26,736 bases of DNA, from the IMG/VR virus record IMGVR_UViG_3300043449_000945, positions 1-26,736 of that record. The stretch is one strand, 5' to 3'. A program made the translations under genes and the position numbers. Shown in pieces: positions 22,204 to 26,736 of the stretch (position 1 is its first letter; every line of letters starts with the position of its first letter). This DNA comes from a virus. Under the pieces are notes generated by a model. That model was not told the origin of the DNA, did no database searches, and saw nothing but the letters and a program-made list of their open reading frames with translations.

Positions 22204-23012
22204 AAATTGTAGTCCTTGGTGCAAATGGTATGGCAGGTCATGTTGTTACAAAATATTTAAAGCAGCAGGGACACGATGTTACTGAAGTTACTAGAAATCA
22301 ACTCGATGTTGAAAATCAAATTCGAGTTGAAAACTTTTTTACTATTTTAAATCCTGATATTGATTTTGTTATTAATTGTATTGGATTGCTTGTTAAGGAT
22401 AGTATTGATCGTCCTGATAGAGCAATTATGATTAATTCTTGGTTCCCTCATTATATGGAACAACAATTATTAAACAGAAAAACAAAAATAATCCATTTAT
22501 CGACAGATTGTGTTTTTAACGGAGCAGACGGAAGTTATCTTGAAACTGATGTACACACTGAAACAAACTTTTATGGAAAATCGAAATCTTTAGGTGAGAT
22601 AAACAATAATAAAGACATAACTTTTAGAATGTCAATTATAGGACCCGAATTAAAGAACGGTACAGGACTGTTTAATTGGTTTGTAAAAAATAGTCCAGAA
22701 GAAGTAGATGGTTGGGTCAATGCTTGGTGGAATGGTATTACTACATTAGAATTAGCAAAATGTATTAACAAATATATAAACGATCCAACAATTACAGGAG
22801 TTTATCATTTAGTTAACAACTATAATGAAATTAACAAGTACGAATTATTAGTATTAATTAATGAAATATTTTCGTTGAATAAAATGATAAATCCAATTCG
22901 TGGGCCAAAACATATTAATAAGGTTTTAGTAAACACAAGACAAGAAATAGATTTTGAAATACCTAATTATCGTATTATGCTTACTGAACTAAAGGATTTT
23001 ATAGTAACTTAA
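22200..23012 (+). CDS. RmlD-like SDR nucleotide-sugar reductase (WbvR-like)
   Basis: A 270-residue SDR of the dTDP-4-dehydrorhamnose-reductase group. IVVLGANGMAGHVVTKYL (3-20) is the dinucleotide loop, VINCIGLLVKDSIDRPDRAI (58-77) and IHLSTDCVFNGADGSYLE (98-115) are family signatures, and YGKSKSLGE (125-133) gives the catalytic Tyr and Lys. RmlD acts on dTDP-4-keto-rhamnose, but no RmlA/B/C genes are present. Beside a CapD-type dehydratase and a 2-epimerase the better parallel is WbvR, which reduces the 4-keto intermediate towards UDP-L-RhaNAc before WbvD makes UDP-L-QuiNAc. The assignment to that pathway is inference. The gene starts with an ATGA overlap and its end overlaps the convergent gene by 14 bases. 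Confidence 0.87.
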   Translation: MKIVVLGANGMAGHVVTKYLKQQGHDVTEVTRNQLDVENQIRVENFFTILNPDIDFVINCIGLLVKDSIDRPDRAIMINSWFPHYMEQQLLNRKTKIIHLSTDCVFNGADGSYLETDVHTETNFYGKSKSLGEINNNKDITFRMSIIGPELKNGTGLFNWFVKNSPEEVDGWVNAWWNGITTLELAKCINKYINDPTITGVYHLVNNYNEINKYELLVLINEIFSLNKMINPIRGPKHINKVLVNTRQEIDFEIPNYRIMLTELKDFIVT

Positions 23013-23625
23013 TAGTGTCATAGGCTCTAGGTAGACCTAAAAATCGACAACGCCAATCACTTTGATCGTCGCTATTCATTCCTTCCCAATCTGATTTACG
23101 AAGCATAATTTTATTCATAACATCAGACCAGTCAGTATTAAGAACAATATCTTCTAACTTTGCTTTCCATTCTAAAATTTCGTTTAGGTTATGACGGTCT
23201 ATTTCGATATGAAAGATTTCCGAAATATCTCCGTCAGGCCATTGGTATTCCATAGAAATATCAATTCCATATTTTGATTTTATTTTAAGAAGTTTGTTTA
23301 AGCAAGGCCTTTTTCTTGCAAGTTTTTCTAATTGTATTCTTGCGTCAAACCCATAATCGTATCTTGTAAGAATCATACAGTGATCAAAGTACGGACCGAC
23401 TCGGGGTTCTAGTGGACCTAAAATCCATTCTTGTTCAGCACATATATGATATAATGAACGTCCTGTATGGATACCATTAACACGGTAGTATGCTTGTTCG
23501 AGTTTGTTAAGTTCAAACCCCTCCTTGTCAAAATATTTCATATTAGTGCTAAGAACAGAGTCATCATTGATAGCATGTTTTAGAGTAGGATCAGGATTAA
23601 ATTGTGCTTTGGATAATTTGAACAT
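22999..23625 (-). CDS. conserved phage hypothetical protein, 208 aa
   Basis: Unknown function. The sequence contains RSLYHICAEQEWILGPLEPRVGPYFDHC (residues ~56-83), YDYGFDARIQLEKLARKRPC, IKSKYGIDISMEYQWPDGD and IEIDRHNLNEILEWKAKLED, a pattern I recall from unnamed proteins of marine T4-like phages. It appears soluble, mixed alpha/beta, with several Cys, His and Trp residues in the first half. It starts with a TAATG overlap at the end of the tail-fibre-like gene, which suggests a role linked to it (chaperone or accessory), but that is context only. Its stop lies inside the end of the plus-strand reductase gene. Confidence 0.75.
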   Translation of the reverse strand: MFKLSKAQFNPDPTLKHAINDDSVLSTNMKYFDKEGFELNKLEQAYYRVNGIHTGRSLYHICAEQEWILGPLEPRVGPYFDHCMILTRYDYGFDARIQLEKLARKRPCLNKLLKIKSKYGIDISMEYQWPDGDISEIFHIEIDRHNLNEILEWKAKLEDIVLNTDWSDVMNKIMLRKSDWEGMNSDDQSDWRCRFLGLPRAYDTIKLL

Positions 23626-24782
23626 TATGAAACTTTTAGAATAGCAAAATTAAAAATGATTGTATCTGTTAGCGGACCACTTCCGTTATTTGTAATAGTA
23701 ATATTAAAACTACCAACTTGAACTCTTGAAACGGTTATAGCATAACTATCAACAGTTGCTCCACTTTGAATATTAAGAATTACAGTATCAGTTACAGCGG
23801 TAACAAAAGAATTAGTTACTGTAAATGTAACTGAAGACCCTTTTGCTATTGAAGCATTGTTTGTTGTAATTTGACCTGTACGACCATTGCAAGTTACACC
23901 TATATTCTTTGCTGCGCCAGCGCTCTGTGTAACTGTAGAATTGCCTGTAGCAATGTCATATCTAAAATAACCCGCAGCCGCTGTGATACCATTTGCTACA
24001 TCAACAACTATAATTTTATTTTGTGTAGTACTACCATTTGGACATGCCCACATCTCAAGGCGCCCGCCCTGAGCAGTATTTTCTTGATTTTCGTTAGCAT
24101 AGATACTAAGTCGTCCGGCGCCTGTTGCTTTCCAACCGCCACCTGTATAAGCATTTGCTACAAAGCGAGCAATTTCGTCGTTAGCAAGAACTTTAGTTGG
24201 GGATGCTGCTGTTCCGTTATATCTTCTTGCTACCCATCCAGAATATGCTCCCTGAGCATCATTATAAATTCTTGATGGAATACCTGGAGTTCCTGCTATA
24301 CCAGTAATATGTAGCATAACACCAGTATTAACAGGGGGTTGGTAAATACCATCTAAACCGCCTATAATTTCGATAGCACCGGCAATCGCATCTGCATCGG
24401 GGACAAGCATTCTAACCTGTCCGTCGTTGCTTACACGGAATATAGAATTACGTGAATATATATCGCCGTCTGGATTAAAAACATTAAACTCACCTATAAC
24501 ATTTACAGCACCAGTACCGTTAGAGTAAATGTTAATATCTTGATTTATGTTAACAGAACTTAATGAAGCAGATCCGTCTGCTGGAGTGGTAGCAACAAAG
24601 TCGCCAAAAGTAAATTGGAAGTCTGATGCTATAAGTGTTAAGGGATTGCCACCAGGAGTTGTACCGTCACTAATTCTAAGAGCACCTGTTGCTTCGTTAT
24701 AAAATATAGTTCCATAATCTCCGACCCATGTTGCAGCATTGGCAGTAGGAACTCGTCCAGCTCTTAGTTTTCTTAATGACAT
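23625..24782 (-). CDS. tail-fibre-like / receptor-binding structural protein
   Basis: A 385-residue, Asn/Thr/Gly/Ala-rich beta protein. The N-terminus LRKLRAGRVPTANAATWVGD, then GTIFYNEATGALRISDGTTP, is the hallmark opening of many phage fibres and adhesins, in which 'l.lsDG.tpGG' marks the head- or tail-binding domain. The middle consists of short strands with many Gly-Asn turns. The C-terminus (ITTNNASIAKGSSVTFTVTN ... ITITNNGSGPLTDTIIFNF) resembles the repeated beta domains of exposed phage fibre tips. No enzymatic or autoproteolytic motif is visible. It probably forms a trimer on the virion. It is one base downstream of the stop of 24784-25080 and is likely transcribed from the late box at 25100. 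Confidence 0.8.
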   Translation of the reverse strand: MSLRKLRAGRVPTANAATWVGDYGTIFYNEATGALRISDGTTPGGNPLTLIASDFQFTFGDFVATTPADGSASLSSVNINQDINIYSNGTGAVNVIGEFNVFNPDGDIYSRNSIFRVSNDGQVRMLVPDADAIAGAIEIIGGLDGIYQPPVNTGVMLHITGIAGTPGIPSRIYNDAQGAYSGWVARRYNGTAASPTKVLANDEIARFVANAYTGGGWKATGAGRLSIYANENQENTAQGGRLEMWACPNGSTTQNKIIVVDVANGITAAAGYFRYDIATGNSTVTQSAGAAKNIGVTCNGRTGQITTNNASIAKGSSVTFTVTNSFVTAVTDTVILNIQSGATVDSYAITVSRVQVGSFNITITNNGSGPLTDTIIFNFAILKVS

Positions 24783-24783
24783 A

Positions 24784-25080
24784 TCAGTTTAATCCAGCAA
24801 TCTTCTTAATTCTTTCTAATTCACCACCACCTTGATTATCAAAGTCGCTAGGTACATTGACCGCTTTTTTCTTTAATTCTAGATCTTGCTGTAGTGGGAA
24901 TGTCATAACACGTTGACCGTCACATTCTTTCTTAGCAGACTCGTGATCGGACTCGTCAGCGCCCTTTTTATTTTTTAGTTCAATTGGCTTAAGTCGCTTT
25001 GTAGTTGTATCTACAGGCATATTTCCCTCTTTGCCTCTTACCATACTAAAAATGGCATTAATTAATTCTTCCGCTCTCAT
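24784..25080 (-). CDS. small late phage protein with MRAEELI N-terminus, 98 aa
   Basis: Unknown function. The N-terminus MRAEELINAIFSMVRGKEG nearly repeats that of the protein at 25342-26412 and resembles the T4 capsid-targeting sequence (MKTYQEFIAEA), but lacks the Glu that completes the protease site. The rest is charged: TKRLKPIELKNKKGADESD, then MTFPLQQDLELKKKAVNVPS and a C-terminal GGGELERIKKIAGLN. From memory the 'PLQQ.LElLKKA..v.s' segment recurs in small proteins of T4-like marine phages. An AAGGA ribosome site and a GATAAATA box (25100-25107) precede the start, pointing to late expression. Confidence 0.75.
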   Translation of the reverse strand: MRAEELINAIFSMVRGKEGNMPVDTTTKRLKPIELKNKKGADESDHESAKKECDGQRVMTFPLQQDLELKKKAVNVPSDFDNQGGGELERIKKIAGLN

Positions 25081-25099
25081 TATAGCATCCTTGTTAGTG

Positions 25100-25107
25100 T
25101 ATTTATC
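25100..25107 (-). promoter_or_regulatory. T4-like late promoter box GATAAATA
   Basis: Minus-strand GATAAATAC lies 19 bases upstream of the ATG at 25080, with AAGGA in between. It overlaps the stop codon of the preceding gene. It probably drives 24784-25080, the tail-fibre-like gene and 22999-23625. Confidence 0.55.
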
Positions 25108-25342
25108 AGTCGTCTGGGTAGATAATAGTTCCTGTTGGAAACTGCGGTGGTCCGGAACTATCGCCTACCTGTTGTGCTATTTTCCAGTCCTGAACATATT
25201 CTGCCCAAGCAAGTTTTGCTGCTTTACGATCTTCTTTAGTGTCGGCAGGGTCGGTGCTTTTAGAATGAGCTATACCGTTTGGATCACGAGGATCGTTTGG
25301 TCTATTTGGATTATATGGTGCTTGTACAGTTAAGTTTGCCAT
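25106..25342 (-). CDS. small Pro/Asp-rich phage hypothetical protein, 78 aa
   Basis: Unknown function. The N-terminal third is proline-, asparagine- and aspartate-rich and probably disordered (APYNPNRPNDPRDPNGIA). A helix follows (KAAKLAWAEYVQDWKIAQQV), then a short tail with PPQFPTGTIIYPDD. No domain is recognised. It begins with a TAATG overlap at the end of the 356-residue protein upstream, so it is probably co-translated with it. The location among structural genes suggests a minor virion or assembly protein. Confidence 0.7.
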   Translation of the reverse strand: MANLTVQAPYNPNRPNDPRDPNGIAHSKSTDPADTKEDRKAAKLAWAEYVQDWKIAQQVGDSSGPPQFPTGTIIYPDD

Positions 25343-26412
25343 TATTTCTTAATCTTTACACAGTTGTCAACGGTCTTACCGCCTTTTTGTTTTGTCCCCA
25401 TGCGCTTGTATCCTTTCCAACAAGCCTTACCATCTACGCCTTTTTGCTTATCTTCGTTAACTTCTTCGTACGCCATATAATCGTGAACAGAATTAAGATA
25501 ATCAGCAGCCTTAGTAATCTTTGCTGCTACCCAACCTTCTAGGTTATCGCCATCTTTGATTATCTCCATAAGAGCTATAGCATTTTTACAAGCATTGTAG
25601 AGTTGACCCTTTGCCATTGATGCTTCGTGATCCGTCTCGGTACCTTCATCATACTTGTCGTACTTGTTACGAATTTTGTCTAATTTTTCGTCACTTGCTC
25701 CGTTACGCCCTGCCTTAGCAAGGGCCTTCATACCGTCCTTACCGTATTTCATAACGCCTTTACCAGCACGACTCATTGTTTTGTCATCTTCTTCTTTAAA
25801 TGCTCTTCTGTAAGAATTTGGATCCATACTATGACGACTTCCGATAACATGCTTACCCTCGCCACCAAGCATTAGGTCATACATTAATTTGATAACATCT
25901 ATTGGTTTTCTTTTGCTGTCAATAGTTTTATTAAGCCAGGCAATCTTTTCAGGACGCATTGGTTTTTGACTTGGAGTAGAAATTAATTCTTTAGCATATG
26001 CCTTCATCTGATTGACATCAGTCATTTTTTCCATTTTCTTAATATCATCTATTGAGAAGTTATCAGGCATACGATTATCTAATTCGTTCATCTTCATATT
26101 ATTTTCCTTAACGTGTTTAGCAAATAAAGCCTCTAATCCATTAACAACTACATCTATATTTTGAGTAGCAAAAAACTTAGCAAATAGATCAATAAATGGC
26201 TGTGGAACACTGTGGCGAGCAGCGTCCTTCAAATAAATTTCGTTATTACGGGGCGGTTTAAACGCCCCGTCTTTATAAATGCTTAGATCTTTTTCGCCTT
26301 TAACTACGTAGAAAATATGATCTGAATAAAGTTGAAGCTCTAAACTCCCAACCTGTAAACGATTACCTCTACGACTTACTACACCCTCGTTAATTAATTC
26401 ATCAGCTCTCAT
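25342..26412 (-). CDS. putative head-packaged/virion protein with capsid-targeting-like N-terminus, 356 aa
   Basis: Starting at the ATG at 26412, the protein begins MRADELINEGVV. In T4, internal head proteins begin MKTYQEFIAEA and are cut by the prohead protease after an (L/I)-x-E; here I7-N8-E9 provides that pattern. The protein then appears modular: a beta-rich N-terminal domain (LQVGSLELQLYSDHIFYVV, 19-37), a middle helical part, KYGKDGMKALAKAGRNGAS (222-240) with DKIRNKYDKYDEG, a helical bundle AKGQLYNACKNAIALMEII (267-285) with LEGWVAAKITKAADYLNSV, and a C-terminal GKACWKGYKRMGTKQKGGK (328-346) with NCVKIKK. Similar modules recur in unnamed marine phage proteins, as I recall. The frame is open 13 codons upstream, but the ATG at 26412 matches the N-terminus of 25080. 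Confidence 0.75.
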   Translation of the reverse strand: MRADELINEGVVSRRGNRLQVGSLELQLYSDHIFYVVKGEKDLSIYKDGAFKPPRNNEIYLKDAARHSVPQPFIDLFAKFFATQNIDVVVNGLEALFAKHVKENNMKMNELDNRMPDNFSIDDIKKMEKMTDVNQMKAYAKELISTPSQKPMRPEKIAWLNKTIDSKRKPIDVIKLMYDLMLGGEGKHVIGSRHSMDPNSYRRAFKEEDDKTMSRAGKGVMKYGKDGMKALAKAGRNGASDEKLDKIRNKYDKYDEGTETDHEASMAKGQLYNACKNAIALMEIIKDGDNLEGWVAAKITKAADYLNSVHDYMAYEEVNEDKQKGVDGKACWKGYKRMGTKQKGGKTVDNCVKIKK

Positions 26413-26417
26413 GCTGA

Positions 26418-26425
26418 TATTTATC
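26418..26425 (-). promoter_or_regulatory. T4-like late promoter box GATAAATA (very close to start codon)
   Basis: Minus-strand GATAAATAT lies only five bases before the ATG at 26412 and directly after the stop of the upstream gene (26427). If it works like a T4 late promoter the transcript would begin at or near the start codon, so either the mRNA is nearly leaderless or the box is fortuitous. Confidence 0.4.
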
Positions 26426-26426
26426 T

Positions 26427-26723
26427 TTATCGGCGTGCATGGAGGTACCAATTAACACGGTCCGTTAATTGGTTGTCTTGGCTACGAGCAGACTTTTTGC
26501 TGCTAGTTCTAATCTTGTGTCGCTTCATTACATATCTACGATGTGCATGTTTGTTCCAACCGTTTTTATATTCATGCTCATCTAAGCAGGCAAGAGCTTT
26601 TCTTTTAAGGTCACCACGAGGTGGAATTACTTTGACTTGTTGTGAGTAGTATGGCCATAAGGTATCAAAATCAGCCCAATTAACTTCTGTTGTGAGCTGA
26701 TCGTTTAAAAGTCTAGTTGTCAT
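26427..26723 (-). CDS. small basic phage hypothetical protein, 98 aa
   Basis: Unknown function. It is strongly basic in its second half (WNKHAHRRYVMKRHKIRTSS followed by KKSARS), suggesting nucleic-acid or capsid binding. Two copies of a short motif frame the protein: NDQLTTEVNW (7-16) and DNQLTDRVNW (83-92). The middle has FDTLWPYYSQQVKVIPPRGD. An AGGAGT ribosome site lies just upstream of the ATG at 26723, at the window edge, which supports the start. No membrane segment is seen. Confidence 0.7.
   Translation of the reverse strand: MTTRLLNDQLTTEVNWADFDTLWPYYSQQVKVIPPRGDLKRKALACLDEHEYKNGWNKHAHRRYVMKRHKIRTSSKKSARSQDNQLTDRVNWYLHARR
26448..26472. repeat. inverted repeat, 9-bp arms
   Basis: CCAATTAAC (26448-26456) and GTTAATTGG (26464-26472) are perfect inverted arms around a seven-base loop, inside the 3' end of the gene at 26427-26723. 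No T-run follows on the minus strand, so it is not a typical terminator. The GTTAATTGG sequence is also present near the gene's 5' end because of the protein's internal QLTxxVNW repeat. Confidence 0.5.
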
Positions 26724-26736
26724 GTAAATTACTCCT

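Noticed and set aside
23871-24275. 134-codon plus-strand frame opposite the tail-fibre-like gene, Cys-rich
   Set aside because: Antisense shadow; the Cys/Ser/Ile bias arises from the reverse complement of Gly/Ala/Asn-rich coding sequence.
25079-25087. TGCTATAAT extended -10 at the start codon of the gene at 24784-25080
   Set aside because: It overlaps the ATG itself, so a transcript from it could not encode the full protein, and no -35 is visible.
1-26736. CRISPR arrays, tRNA genes, rRNA, insertion sequences or integrase
   Set aside because: No regularly spaced repeats, no tRNA-like cloverleaf with a CCA-type end, and no transposase or integrase motifs were seen on reading; gaps are all under 100 bases.

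Overview
The window looks like part of the genome of a T4-like (myovirus-type) tailed phage, most like the marine/pelagic relatives of T4. The reasons are a T4-type family B DNA polymerase (gp43-like) beside a sliding clamp (gp45-like), an RNase H/flap exonuclease, a DsbA-like late-transcription protein, T4-like late promoter boxes (GATAAATA), free-standing homing endonucleases, a tail-fibre-like protein, and very dense packing with 1-8 nt overlaps and no gene-free stretch over 100 nt. The host is not evident. Composition is AT-rich except for the first ~370 bases.

Layout. (1) 1-373: the start of a MoxR-like AAA+ ATPase, cut by the window edge, with its own sigma70-like promoter. (2) 467-3177, minus strand: small conserved phage proteins and the RNase H. 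(3) 3178-11609, minus strand: a 7-deazaguanine DNA-modification region with QueE, FolE, a QueD-like protein and a DpdA-type DNA transglycosylase. Among these lie a GT-B glycosyltransferase, a phosphoribosyltransferase, a DUF465-like coiled-coil protein and several unknowns. Two homing endonuclease genes sit next to queE. (4) 11606-17046, minus strand: a 32-residue membrane micro-ORF, a second phosphoribosyltransferase, the clamp, the polymerase, a small membrane protein, the DsbA-like protein and a family-25 glycosyltransferase. (5) 17092-23012, plus strand, opposite to everything else: a seven-gene surface-glycan cassette (two GT2, one GT4-like, a methyltransferase, and an epimerase/dehydratase/reductase trio that could make a UDP-6-deoxy-L-HexNAc). 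(6) 22999-26723, minus strand: late or structural genes including a tail-fibre-like protein and two proteins that share an N-terminus resembling the T4 capsid-targeting sequence.

How they may work together. FolE, QueD-like and QueE would make 7-carboxy-7-deazaguanine from GTP. No QueC is visible, so later steps would need a gene elsewhere or the host. DpdA would exchange the base into phage DNA. The glycosyltransferase inside the cluster resembles, from memory, the queuosine mannosyltransferase family, so a glycosylated deazaguanine in DNA is a testable possibility. The clamp is linked to dpdA and the glycosyltransferase by an almost unbroken chain of start/stop overlaps, which suggests that replication and modification are co-expressed. 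All family assignments come from reading motifs; no database search was run.
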